Shown here: positions 11,144 through 22,440 of the stretch, one piece after another
How the letters are laid out: every line of letters begins with the position of its first letter
Position numbering within the stretch: the stretch's first letter is position 1
Assembly (NCBI GenBank): GCA_025677825.1
Contig: JAIXMO010000065.1
Coordinates: 87,439-151,438, forward strand
From: Helicostylum pulchrum
Lineage: Eukaryota; Mucoromycota; Mucoromycetes; Mucorales; Mucoraceae
Length of the DNA: 64,000 nt
Direction of reading: 5' to 3'
The notes under the pieces: model-generated
What the model saw: the letters and a program-made list of their open reading frames with translations, nothing else
The model's database searches: none
Told to the model about the DNA's origin: nothing
Translations under genes and position numbers: made by a program

Positions 11144-12163
11144 TTATAAACGCATATAAATACATGCAATAATAAAGGTAATCAAAAGTATACCAGAGTT
11201 CATATTGTGGATGTAATTTGCACTGCTATCAGAGAACATTCCTATTTGTCCTAATCCGCCTAAATCTTGTGCATAACCCAGAGGTGGATATCCTCCAGGC
11301 ATATCTACGTCTGTTGCCCTCGGTGTCGCTCTCGGTGTTGCATGGAGTGTCATTTTTGTTTCGCCTGCTGAAAGACGATGGCCTGAATGTGCTGGAGCAT
11401 CTGTAGTTGGAGGGGGTCCAGCGTGACCGGGAGGTCTGGGAGGAGGTCCTGGTGGTGGTCCTGGTGGCGGTCCTGATGGCGGTCCTGGTGGTGGTCCTGG
11501 TGGTGGTCCTGGTGGCGGTCCTGGCGGTCCTGGTGGTCCTGGATGATGGCCTGGAGGACCTGGAGGAGGATGTGGCGGTGGAGGACCTGGAGGGGGAGCC
11601 GGTTGATTATGATGAGGCGGTGGTGGAGGCGGAGGATGATGAGGTGGCGGAGGGCCTGGTGGGGGTCCTGGTGGATGATGAGGTGGAGGTGGAGGAGGTG
11701 GCGGAGGAGGTCCTGGTGGATGATGAGATGGTGGTGGAGGCGGAGGATGATGAGGTGGAGGAGGTCCTGGCGGTGGACCTGGAGGGCCTGGAGGCGGTCC
11801 TGGTGGAGGTCCTGGCGGGGGAGCATCTGCTACTACATCAGGTTTTGACGGTTCAGAAGATTTGGCGTTGTCAGCAGCTTGAAGTTCGACCAAAGCGGCC
11901 AATATAGACAATGTATCGTTTTCCATATCTAATTGCTCATTCACAGCAAAAATAGTATCCTCTACTCTTTTCTGATCTGATTCATGACCCCAAACAGGTT
12001 CTTCTAATTCATCATTAATAATTCGTGTCTCTGTAACTAGACCAGTATTTGTTTCTACAATATCAGTCCATTCATTTTCTGCTTCATTGTAAGCAAACTC
12101 CAATTCTACTGGAGGCTCTGATGAGCCTATTTCAGCCCATAAACCGTCCAAATTATCCTCCAT
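11144..12163 (-). CDS. Acidic Gly/Pro-repeat protein with C-terminal hydrophobic tail
   Basis: A single 339-codon ORF. Residues 1-115 are acidic and non-repetitive (DNLDGLWAEIGSS, EFAYNEAENEWTDIVE, a DTLSILAALVELQAADN helix). Residues ~115-250 (DNA ~11412-11822) are almost pure GPP, GPPP and HHPPPPPP repeats. A short Thr/Ala/Arg segment then leads to a C-terminal hydrophobic stretch ending the protein (GILLITFIIACIYMRL). There is no N-terminal signal peptide, so the layout suggests a tail-anchored cytosolic polyproline protein, possibly binding profilin, SH3 or WW domains; that is inference. A missed last intron could instead make the hydrophobic end artefactual. Its 3' end lies 86 bp from the proteasome gene, in convergent orientation. 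Family not recognised. Confidence 0.65.
   Translation of the reverse strand: MEDNLDGLWAEIGSSEPPVELEFAYNEAENEWTDIVETNTGLVTETRIINDELEEPVWGHESDQKRVEDTIFAVNEQLDMENDTLSILAALVELQAADNAKSSEPSKPDVVADAPPPGPPPGPPPGPPGPPPGPPPPHHPPPPPPSHHPPGPPPPPPPPPPHHPPGPPPGPPPPHHPPPPPPPHHNQPAPPPGPPPPHPPPGPPGHHPGPPGPPGPPPGPPPGPPPGPPSGPPPGPPPGPPPRPPGHAGPPPTTDAPAHSGHRLSAGETKMTLHATPRATPRATDVDMPGGYPPLGYAQDLGGLGQIGMFSDSSANYIHNMNSGILLITFIIACIYMRL
11412..11822 (-). repeat. GGN-rich minisatellite encoding Gly-Pro-Pro repeats
   Basis: About 410 bp of CCT/GGT/GGA-type triplets within the preceding gene. The strong purine/pyrimidine bias leaves plus-strand frames open too (11407-11907, 11543-11848); those are shadows. Length is likely polymorphic. 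Confidence 0.85.
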
Positions 12164-12725
12164 TCTGTTGTTTTAACCCAATATTGGAGTTAGCAATGTC
12201 AGAAATAATAAACATTGTTTATTGAATATTATAAGAGTCTCCATTTATACAGAAAAAAAAAATTGTTCATGTTTGTTGAGTTTCTGTTTGAACTGAGTCA
12301 ATCGCCCGAGCCGACACAGTTTTTTTTCTGCGCGTGTATTCAGAGCCAGTTATTCTCCACTGTAGCGTATTGAAACAAACAAATCGCTTTTTTTTTTCCC
12401 ATTCGTATAAAGATATGTAAGCTTTAATTGTTGTAGTGTTGTTTTGGCGCTTTTTTTTTTATTCATGTTCACAAATTGATTAATTATAAAAATTTAACGA
12501 AATGGATTGGTAAATAAAAGGGAAGGGTTTGGGGGGGATAAACTGCATGTATAAAATACGAGTGAAGATGAAGTTAAAAGCTGCATATAAGAAAAATAAA
12601 GGGTAGTTAATTGTTTACATAAATAATTAGAGATAGAAAATAGTAATAACGAATGTTTGTTAAATAATTAACTTTGGGGAGAGTTTGTACACAAGAGTAC
12701 TTCAAAAAAATGGAGGAAGAGGGAT
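12164..12725. other. Intergenic between GPP-repeat gene and RasGEF gene
   Basis: Promoter of the GPP-repeat gene (left side) and 3' flank of the RasGEF gene (right side). AT-rich, with poly-A/T runs and a CAGTTATTCTCCACTG stretch; no gene recognised. Confidence 0.5.
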
Positions 12726-14165
12726 TTATACGACACTAGTCAAAAGTGAAGGAGTAGAAGATTCAATTACTCTAGGTTCAATCTGTAAACTTCGTTCGTA
12801 TAACCTTTCTACATCATGACTTTGTTCCAAATTAGATTTGATAAAGCTTTGGAATTCAGGTATAGAATGGAAATTATATGCAAATGATTGAAATTGTTTA
12901 ATTTCGCGAATCACTTCGGCCGCCTTGTGTCGTTTAGCGAAATTAATTAAGTTGTTGGACTTTCGAAGGAAATCAGGATTACCATCTTCGATGAAAGTTA
13001 AATCTTGCAAGTAGATTCCCAAAAAAGGAATACAAGGCGGGTTGACGGAGTGTACAATAAGGCGGTATTCAGTAAAGTTACGGTTTGCTCCCATTAATTT
13101 GCGAATCTGAGCGAGTGCCTGAGTTGTGCTTCGATTGCTCATCTATTTTTTTTTTTTTTTTTTTTTTTTGTTAGTATAGAATATTTAACACCCATTTGTT
13201 ATATTTTACCATCCAAGTTTTCTTCAACCGTCCTACTGCGCTATTATCAAATGCTGATAAAATAGCCATACACGTATTATAGTTATTCAAAAAGCGACAA
13301 TGCTAAAATATAGAGTGTGAAAGTATGAATAAAAAAAAGGAGCTTTGGTCACACTATAAGAACTTACGTCTGCAACTTGTGCCCAATATTTGATGACGAT
13401 AGCCCGCTTTTTAGCTTCTTCAGGTGATAATATACTTTGCGTGACCCAAGCCGTGAGTCGATTACAGTAATGAATTGATTGCTTGATATTTATGGCGACT
13501 GAGCCATCAGCCCCTTCTCTGGACCAAGCCTTACCGAGACACTCAATAGGACGGATGCTACTATAAAGTTTAAAATCCATAATACTTAATTGTCTAGCCA
13601 TCTCAAGCGGGTCAGTATCTAACAATTGAATATTAGACATGTTCTTGGGATAGATTGGGTCAGGACCAGAAATTGGGTTTGGAATAATCTTCTTCATTTC
13701 TCCGCGTGCACTTAGCTCGATTCTCTTTCTGATCAGCTTCATCAGTTGGTTTGCGGCAAAAGAAGATGAATCGCGAATATTTGTATTTGTGAAATATTCA
13801 AATCTACTCAGCAAGTATTCATCTTCATCGATATAGTAATTTTCTAACCAATTCTTCATAACATTAAAAACTCTAATCATATAAAAAAGACTTAATAAAA
13901 TATTATTATTTTAAAAAAAATATAATTTTTTTTTCTTACCTTAAACGAATAAGTTTTTGTTTGCGCTCAGTCCATACGTCTAGCTGTTCCGGAGTTAGTC
14001 TCTCAGGAGGCAAGAGGTTATACCGATCCTCCAACAAGCCCACAAACTCCTCCGTCGTACAGAAGGAACGATAAGTAAGTAAGAAAGTAGCAATAAAGTT
14101 TGTGTCTAAGTAATACAAAAAAGGTTCAATGATCCTCTTTTTTTTTACCCCGCCCTGAATTTCGC

Positions 14166-14196
<31 letters not shown>

Positions 14197-16722
14197 ATTA
14201 CCTAAAGTATCGTGTACCGTAAGTCGTTCCACAAGGGCAGCAAGGGTTCCACCCTTGACAGTATTATCACTACCAAACTCAATATCATTTGGATGATGGT
14301 CGTTACCCAGGGTATCATTTGAGTCCTGAGATCGGTCGTCTGTACGTAGACTAAGCTGTCTTCTACGATGCATGAATTCGGTTGCCTTTCCGTTACCGCT
14401 GCTTGTGGTAGAGATGATGGTTCCAGCCGTGGCACGACGCATACTGAACCTAGAAGGCAAGCCATCATCATTTGGAGACGTAGCTACGCTAAACTCACTT
14501 TGGTCGCTATCTACACCACCGTCTTGACTGCGGGAGCTCGGGTTTGTTGTATACGTACTCTCACTTTGATCCAGGGTCACATCCGAGAACGAAAGGCGAG
14601 GGGAATTCTTGGTGTTCGTGTTCGGTCCCGTGGAAACCGTGGGCGACAAAGTTATATAATCATCTCTGTTTACGCCCATTGTGCGTCTACGCTCTGTGAC
14701 CATGGCAACTACGCTTTGTTCGATGCTTTGTAAGGCGTTTTCCACTCCGACAATCGCTTCATCGATTGTATGGACTGCGTCAGTGACACCAGTATTTATA
14801 TCTGTGAGCGTTTGAATAGCACCAAATAAGTGACCGATGGCTGTGTAGAGAGATTGACGACTAAGACGATACGATGAAATGGAAGGAATTTGATGAATGT
14901 CTATGTTATCTAAATTGATATCATCTAAAATAACAATATATTGACTTATTTGACTTGACAAAATACGGAACATGGAAACAGCGGTTGCTCTCTCTTGATC
15001 AAATTGTGTAATGTTTTCATTGAGTTTTGTAAGTATCTCTGATCCTTTTAATGAAAGCTCTTCTGTGGATACATAGATTTGATGTGCATAGGCTTGTAAA
15101 CTCAATACGAGATCTTGGTTCAATAAGAATTTGGCTTTTTGAATTAACGAATTGTTGGCTTCAATACCCGAGGTATTGGTGGGAACTTTTTTATCATCAG
15201 GTGTAATGGACGCAGTAGATATATTGACGTTACTATAATTATTAACACTCTCAGATATAATTGAGTTTGAGCTTGGTCTAGGAATAGAAGGGTTAAAAGA
15301 GGTTGGTTCAAAAGGAAGCTGGGTTACATCGTCTAGCAATCGAGGGTTCACATAACTAACAAGAATATTATTACGCTGGCAAACTGTGACAAAGTTTCGG
15401 ACTGCGATTAAAACATCATTTGCATCACGTTGAACTTTTTGAAACATGGCCACGATACAAGTAGAGAATTCAGATATTTCAGATCCCATTTTTGAAGATA
15501 AAACTAATTTAGAAAGAGAGGACATCACAGCTCTTCTTGGTTCACGAAACGCCGGGTCTTGCATGGGTTGTGAATCCTTTTCCATTGATCTTGAAGCATA
15601 GAGCATTAATCGAACTGCTTCAACAATAATAGCTGTCTTGGATTGTAATTCTTCAGATTGACCTTTTTGAGCAGATAAATTTAATTGATGAATAGCAAAA
15701 GCAATATCCTTTGCTAATTTGTTCCAAGATAGCTCTTCTACTAGTAGCTCTACATGGATAGGTACTGCTGGTTTTTCATCCACGTACTCTTCTTCACTTT
15801 CATAATCTATCGACCCATTTTCTTCAGTTTTTTTCTACATTGGTATGACAAATTTAGGGGTGGGAAAATACTTTATTTTATTTTATTTACGTACCAAGTG
15901 GCCTGTCTCACTGTCAATTTCATCAAAATCCCAGGTTGTCTCTTGAGTAACCAGATTACAAAAATAGGGGCGACCCTGAGGTGTTTTTCGCTCAACCCAG
16001 TTTTTCATAAGCTAAACAAAGAGAAAAATAATGCATATTTTTAGTACCAATTAAAGTTTAAAAATACTAAAGAAAAAAAAAGAGACAAACCTCTTGAGAA
16101 GTTTTAACTTCACTTTGGTATTCAAAACCGTCTGATTGGTCTGAATGGAAGCTTCTTCTATTCGTTTTCTCGGGTTGTTCTGTAATAATATCATTGTCTT
16201 GATATAAACTTGGATGTTCTGTTTCTATTTGACCAGTGTACTCATTATAGTAATTCCAGGCCTTTCCATCCTCAGACATTTGGATTGTCCAACCGTCGGG
16301 GAGGTTAGCATTATTTCGACTGACTTCGGAGCTATTAGAGCTGTGAGCAGATCGGCTTGAATCGATGTAGCTTTTTAATACGGGTGGATTAGGCGGAAGT
16401 ACTTTATCTGGTGGTCTAGGAAATTCTGGTATATCTTCAACCACTTCCACATAGTTGCTGGGAAACCAACCTCTGTGTCCATTACACCTACATTGGATGA
16501 TAGCCTGATTAGTTTTGATCTCGTGCATCGCTTTTATTTTATTGGGATCTTTTTTTTTTTCTTTTTTTTTTACCATCCATCCCACCATCCCGACTCAAGT
16601 TTTGCAAGTACATCTATGTGGTCGCCTTTTTGAAAGTTTAAAGAAGAATGCTCTTCAGAGCGATAAGCATAGATAGCCCTTACTCGGCCAATAATTTTCG
16701 GCGGCAATGGTAATGCGGCCAT
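12726..16722 (-). CDS. Ras guanine-nucleotide exchange factor with SH3 and two WW domains
   Basis: Eight exons (16574-16722, 16091-16487, 15895-16011, 14202-15834, 13940-14105, 13368-13872, 13210-13302, 12726-13142) encode 1158 residues. SH3 domain at ~12-68 (RAIYAYRSEE, LESGWWDGW, GHRGWFPSNYVE; the second intron half completes the Trp). First WW at ~112-144 (LPDGWTIQM ... WNYYNEYTGQIETEHP), second WW at ~186-218 (NWVERKTPQGRPYF ... TQETTWDF). A long mostly helical and Ser/Thr-rich middle follows. RasGEF_N is at ~750-860 (LTVHDTL-DTNFIATFLLTYRSF, restored only by the TTAG|AC acceptor) and the CDC25 catalytic domain at ~905-1140 (LDTDPLEMARQL, SIRPIECLGKAW, FLNNYNTCMAILSAF). It activates Ras-type GTPases by GDP release. 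SH3-RasGEF is the yeast Cdc25 / S. pombe Ste6-Efc25 layout; WW domains are an addition seen in some other fungi. Confidence 0.95.
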
Positions 16723-19700
16723 AATAATTTTTTAAAAAAAGGGGGGGGGGGAAATTAAAGGGAGCGGACAAGTAAAAAGGAACAGACAAACTTGCTAATC
16801 TCTTTCTCGGTTTATTTTACACAAAAAGAAAAAGGGTAATAAAAAAATATAACAAAAAAGAGAGAGAAAAAGAAAAAAAAAGGCTTTATAAAAAAGATTA
16901 TCGATTTAGAAGAGAAAACCAAAGGAGGGGTTCAAATCAAACGTAGGACAATAAAATGACTTCAAAACTGCTACGTTCTCATAAGTTACCATGAAATTAT
17001 GGATATATACAAGTTTACGGGAAAAGTGTGCAGTGCGGTAAAAATGACGAAAAAAGAATATATATCTTGATATAGAATTATTTTTAGCCAGATCTTCTTT
17101 CTTTATTATTATCTGACTTGTAGTAAACAAGAACTATATATATAACTGCTTATCAATAACAATACTACTGTGCAGCATTAAAAAGTAATCTTTGTAGGAG
17201 GACTTTGGTAGCACAATCCTTATAACTTTTTGTAATACCATAAATAAATAAAAAGGAAAATCCACTTTTACTTCTCTATTCTTTTTCAGTGTAACATTAA
17301 GTTTTGACTTTAATAAAGGAAGATTTATATTAAAAGCTACTTATTTGATTAGCAAATTGAATTAAAACTGACCAAATATAGTATTTAAGTATACGTCTCT
17401 CATGGCCCTTGCGTTTTTTTTTCTTCATATAATATTTCTGAAGTATATTCCAATAAAATAATTACGTGATATATAAAAAAATCATCTTTTTTTTGTGTGA
17501 TCAAATAAATACAATCTTCTCTCCCACAGTTTTTTATTTAAAGCTATATCTACTATATTTGGCTTTTGCCCAAAAACACCACTTGGAAAACATATGCAGT
17601 ACATCCACTCTCAAATGGAACATTTAGCCGATTAAATTCGAACAAAATTTGAAACACCCTTCGATCCCTGTGAACTTACGTCTTACCTTTTTATTTTTAC
17701 TTTATGCGAAGAAGATTCCACCAACATTACGAATGAAGATGGGACTGAAGCTATGTATTTCGAGATTGAAGGCAATCCTTACAATTTAAATAAACTGACA
17801 GATTCCGAGGAGTACCTGAAAAACATACCTTCGGACATCGAATTGTATGAGAACAGCAGTAGAGAAGCTGGTAGTAGCAAGAGTATGAAATATACCGGTT
17901 CAGACAAGGAGCAGATATATATATATATATGCTACATGATGGAACAACCTGTAGTTTATATTTTATTGGAGGCTTCAACCCGATTTTAGCTCCTTAACTG
18001 AGCATTGTTAGCAACCCTTTCACTTATAAAACGTACTTAGAGGTCGAAAAAGAAAGAACAATTCAACATTTATTTTAGAAACCGAAAGTCAAATAAGGCG
18101 AAGTCTAGCTGTGCTTGTACGCCAAATTCTAAAATATATCCTTGTTTAATTGATTATAGACGTCAGTTCAGTCGGTCTTAGTAGAGTAGATGCATTGTAA
18201 ACCCCAAATGGTGTCACCTGATATCAAGGGTCAATGCTATAATATGCGCGTTTAAAGTGACACGACATATAATATTTATAAAATATAGCAATGGTGTCAT
18301 AAGTCAACATTGATAAATTCTAGACTTTTTTTTTATTTTATATATTTTAATGATTATGTCACTGATTGATATTAAATACCCCACATCCATATATACATAA
18401 AAGAGTGCCGTATCACCCAAGTAATTTTTTTATATAAGTTTTGCATGTAAAGTTTATTATCAGAAAGATGATTTTTTTAGCAAAAAAACGACATAATTTC
18501 TCTCACGACATTTAAAGTGAATTTATATACACATATCGCTTTTTATTAATTTGTATAGCTGTCATTTACTGTTTTAAGCAACATCACCAGCCAAACAAAA
18601 ACAAAAACATTCATTGTCGATACATATTTAGGTTTATGTGGCACTGCTATGTACTGTATGTAGTACCAATAATAATGTTTATTAAAGATTTATTAAAATT
18701 AAATATTTTCATTGATGTCAAAGAGGGGGGTTCATTGGAGCGCGGGGAGCCAAGCATGACTCGATTACGGGATGATTGTTGTACTGATTCGTTCATTTTT
18801 TTAACAATTAAGATAAAGAAAAGAGTGTGATAAGACTTACACAAAATAATTGGTATAACGATTTTCACGTTACAGTCGATTTCTCCAATAACAAAGAAAA
18901 GCTTAGCCTAGATTAGAAAATATGGACGCGCAACGTAAACCGTTTGAGGTCAATTTTGTACTCGCTAGTTTTAGGCGTTACGATTAAAAAAGAAACTATC
19001 TATTCAATCTATAGAATTGGTTCTAAGAAGTGATTAGATCAATTGCTTTTGTGAGCCTACTGATTGTATGAACTCCGATAGGCTCAAGAACCTTGGATCC
19101 AAATTACTATCGCTCGCGACTAATTTTGTAACTTTTTTTTTTGGGCTGATTGCTCAAGCACAACGTAAAAAAATATATTACGTATTCAATATCTTGTTCT
19201 ATTTTACTATCTTGTGAGTTATATTAATAAGCTTACACTCATCACTTGGCCTGATGTATATACTCAAATGCGCTTTTGTCGGCGCAATCAATATTTTGGG
19301 CGCTCTCTCTAGCTCCAAAGCGGTGTACGGAAGAAAGCTTAGTGGGCTTAGAACATGAAGGAGAGAGAAAAATTGTAACGCCAAAAACTATCAGATTATT
19401 TTATCAGATTGATTTACTTATCAACTATTTTAACTACAGAAGCTTTAAAGATACTAGAACTTCGAAATCACATGCGTATTAATTATAGACAGAAATTAGA
19501 AGAGGTGCAAGTTGTTCTAGATTATTTGCAGATAAATATGGCCATCACTTCATAAGACAATGAAAGTTTTTTTTTTCCTTTTTGATTACAAACAAATCGT
19601 AATCGTAATAAATAATCGTAATCAAGATAGATAATTTGTTCGCTACATAATATATAAAATGTTCCCGGTAACTATTGTACACCCTCCCCCTTGGCTTACA

Positions 19701-21018
19701 CGGCTTGAAAGAAGAAGAAAAAAATGGTGTGATTAAATATTAATTTCTACCAGAGAGAGAAGATGTTTCAAACCTTATGTCCTCTCGCAGACAGTTTTTT
19801 GCTCTATAGCAGGGTCAATCAATTCTTGTGTTTTAACAGAGGAGTAAGGACGACACAGCTTCTGAAGAGGGGTTTATTGGGTTACTCAGAAAAAAAAATG
19901 GATGTAGAGCCTTTTTTTTTAAAAAAACAATAAACAAATACATAGTAGGTAAGAAAAAAAAGTATTTCATGCTATGCATTTTTACGTATATGGAAATTAG
20001 CAAGCCCCAAATTGGGCCACGTGTAGAAAGGGTATTTCGTCGATTACATGTATTTAATCTTACTCTGCAATTACTTTTACATCAAGTAGTTATTCAGTAA
20101 AAGTAGTAAAAGTGGAGCTTATATTTCGTGTATATGCATATTAGGTTTTTGTTTAACCGTAGGCCAGTTTAAACACAATGCAGGATCTGCCGAAAATAAG
20201 TTACGGGGGTACCCCCACTATGACCATTCGAGTGTCATGCATTTTAGGCAACCGACTTTTTGTTTATTATTAAAATTTTATGCTGTGACAGATTTTGCTG
20301 ATAAAAAAAAAACTTTGTGGCTAAACTACAAAAAAAAAACGCACAGTGAATTTAATCAAATTTAGCGCTAGAAGCACGTAGATTACAATGAACTCAAAAT
20401 ACACTAGGCAACAATTGAAAAAAAAAAGGGCGTAAATACCTCTCTTGAAATAATGTATAGCGGTGAGGGGGCACATATTTTTTCCAGTAAGGACCGTCCT
20501 TTTAAATATTTTAAAAGTGCGTTTAAAAAAAGTCTCAAATGGCATGGACCAGATTTAATTATAATTTTTAAAGTTGTGCCTACATCTAGCGATTTCATTG
20601 TTCTGTCAGGGCAAACATACCATTCAAATTCTCAAATAAAAAAAAAATTGTGAGAGTTGTAGAAGGGAATTATCACTTTCTTGGGGACAAAGAAAAGAAG
20701 TAAAAAAAAAAACTTATAAAATAGCGGCTTCTCCCTTTTTGTTTATGAATGGAGAAACAATTTAACCTTGTTGACACCGGCAACGGATTAATTAATATAA
20801 AGTAATGCAGCGGTTTTTATTTATTTATTTTGTAAAAAAAGGGAAGGAGGGGAGGGAAAAAAAGTTAGCCCACACTTTTTTTTTGAACTTTTACACTGCA
20901 AAGTAGAGAGTAAAATAGAAATGATTTATATAAGTAGTAGTAAAGTGAGAGGATTAGAAAATATTAAGGGGTAAAAAAAGAGTGAGAAAAAAAAAGAAAG
21001 GAAAAACTATGTACACTG
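16723..21018. other. 4.3-kb gene-poor stretch
   Basis: AT-rich DNA between the RasGEF promoter and the 3' end of the fatty acid hydroxylase. ORFs are short and noise-like; the longest plus-strand ones (17753-17989, 20453-20653) are considered separately or not assigned. The ORF at 20453 (start SGEGAHIFSSKDRPFKYFK) looks more protein-like than its surroundings but has no recognised family. No tRNA, rRNA or satellite seen. GGGGGTACCCCCACTAT (~20206-20221) contains a perfect short palindrome. Confidence 0.45.
17700..17989 (+). pseudogene. Probable transposon-derived ORF fragment
   Basis: An open frame reads TNITNEDGTEAMYFEIEGN, then NPYNLNKLTDSEEYLKNIPSD and KYTGSDKEQ, and then enters an (AT)n microsatellite (about 17916-17929) before stopping at 17989. 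The hydrophilic leader followed by KYT..DKEQ resembles the N-terminal region of transposase-like helix-turn-helix proteins common in Mucoromycota genomes, with the microsatellite having destroyed the helices; this resemblance is from memory and weak. No start codon context, no downstream catalytic domain. Confidence 0.3.
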
Positions 21019-22132
21019 TTATTTCGTGATGGGATCTTCAAGGGCTAAGACGGTACCGAATACGTAATCCCATGCTTTCGAGGTAATACCATAACCGCTA
21101 TCAAATTTTTTGTAGTGATGAGCGACGTGATATCTTTTCAGTTCTTTAAAGTAAATTTCGGGCACTTGAGCGTGGTGAAGATAGTAATGGACCATATCGT
21201 AACAAATGTACCCAAAGAAAATACCGGCGATAAATGCATTCGAAGTTGCGGGACGAAAAATAGCATGAGATATATTTATAATGGGAAAACTAATAAGAAC
21301 GGTTAAAGCAGGAGGCATAACTAATCTTAATCTACAAGTATAAAAAAAAAAGAAGGATGTTAGTGTCATAATAATAAAAAAAAAGCTTTTTTTTTTACCG
21401 GTCCATTGGCATATGATGATGAATTCCATGTAAAGTAAAATGTACTAATAAGGCAAGTGGATGATCAGGTAACAAGTCATCAAGATGGAATAAAAATCGA
21501 TGGAGTACATATTCGAGGAAAGTCCAAGTGAGTACACCGATACCAAAGTATAAAGACATTGCTTCGGCAGATATATTTGAAGAATTCCATGATTTGTACA
21601 AGAGGTAACATACAAAAGGTAACCACATCATAGGTACTACAAACCAATTGGTTTTTGAAAGCACATCCAATAAGGGGTTTTCAAAGTAAGGTACACAATA
21701 AGGCGTGTATCTTGGTCTGTGAACTTGTTCAAGATAATATTCCTTTGAATAGGTAGCATTCCATAGTTGAGGAAATAACGCTTTACGAAGATCAAGAAAT
21801 TCCTCGTCGCGAGAATCCTTTGATGTTTCAAAATTTCGCTTCTTTCCTTCACTAAGGTCTTTGGACATATTAGTTACTTCGCCTTCTGTGTCCAAGTCAC
21901 CAATATAGTGTTCTTTTAACAAGTCATAGGCTGCTTCTGAATGAGTATGGTAAGTAATGTCACCAAGTACCGAACTAACATCTGTTCCTGCAAATTCTAA
22001 AAGTATTCCGTCGCCCCCGGGGTGATCTGCCAAAAAACCAGTAATATCATATACTTTGTCATTGACAATAACCCAACACGAGTTTCCGTTAGTGTGGTTT
22101 CTAACTTGGCTTTTTGTAAAAGTTGTCGCCAT
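21019..22132 (-). CDS. SCS7: Sphingolipid fatty acid 2-hydroxylase (cytochrome b5 + FA hydroxylase)
   Basis: Two exons, 21399-22132 and 21019-21331, give 348 residues. The N-terminal cytochrome b5 domain (~1-80) has the heme motif DHPGGDGILLEFAGTD and a second axial-His region (YHTHSEAAYDLL). The di-iron hydroxylase domain has the histidine clusters HRFLFH, HGIHHHMPMD, HYYLHH and HVAHHYKKFD, with hydrophobic segments around 175-225 and 250-290. This is the ER-membrane enzyme that 2-hydroxylates the fatty acyl chain of ceramide (Scs7/FA2H). Length is near the family's 370-384. The intron splits an Arg codon (CG|A) immediately after the second His box, keeping MPMDR-LRLV. Confidence 0.96.
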
Positions 22133-22440
22133 CTAAGTCAAATAAGCTTTTTATTTTTGATTTTATTTTTTTAAAGGGTTACAAAAAAAGAAACAAAAGA
22201 ACCCAAAAAAAAAAAAAACAGTTTGTGATTAAATATGAACTGATTCAAGCTCTGTATCACAACAAAGGTTTTTTTTTTTAATAACCGAAAAGAAAGAGTA
22301 AAGAATGTACAAATTAATATCACAATGAAACCCGCATTTTATTATTTTAGCAATTAAATCGCGTTAGGAAGTGCACTACAATAATAATAAAAAAAGCATG
22401 AATACATCATAAAGAGACAACTTTTTCTTTTCTTTTTTTT
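22133..22440. other. Intergenic, promoter of fatty acid hydroxylase gene
   Basis: About 300 bp of A/T-rich DNA between the hydroxylase start codon and the stop codon of the upstream polymerase-epsilon gene. No further feature seen. Confidence 0.5.

Noticed and set aside
11407..11907. Plus-strand ORFs over the GPP repeat (Val/Leu-rich and Trp/Arg-rich)
   Set aside because: They are antisense shadows of a triplet repeat; the minus-strand frame has a normal acidic N-terminus, start and stop.
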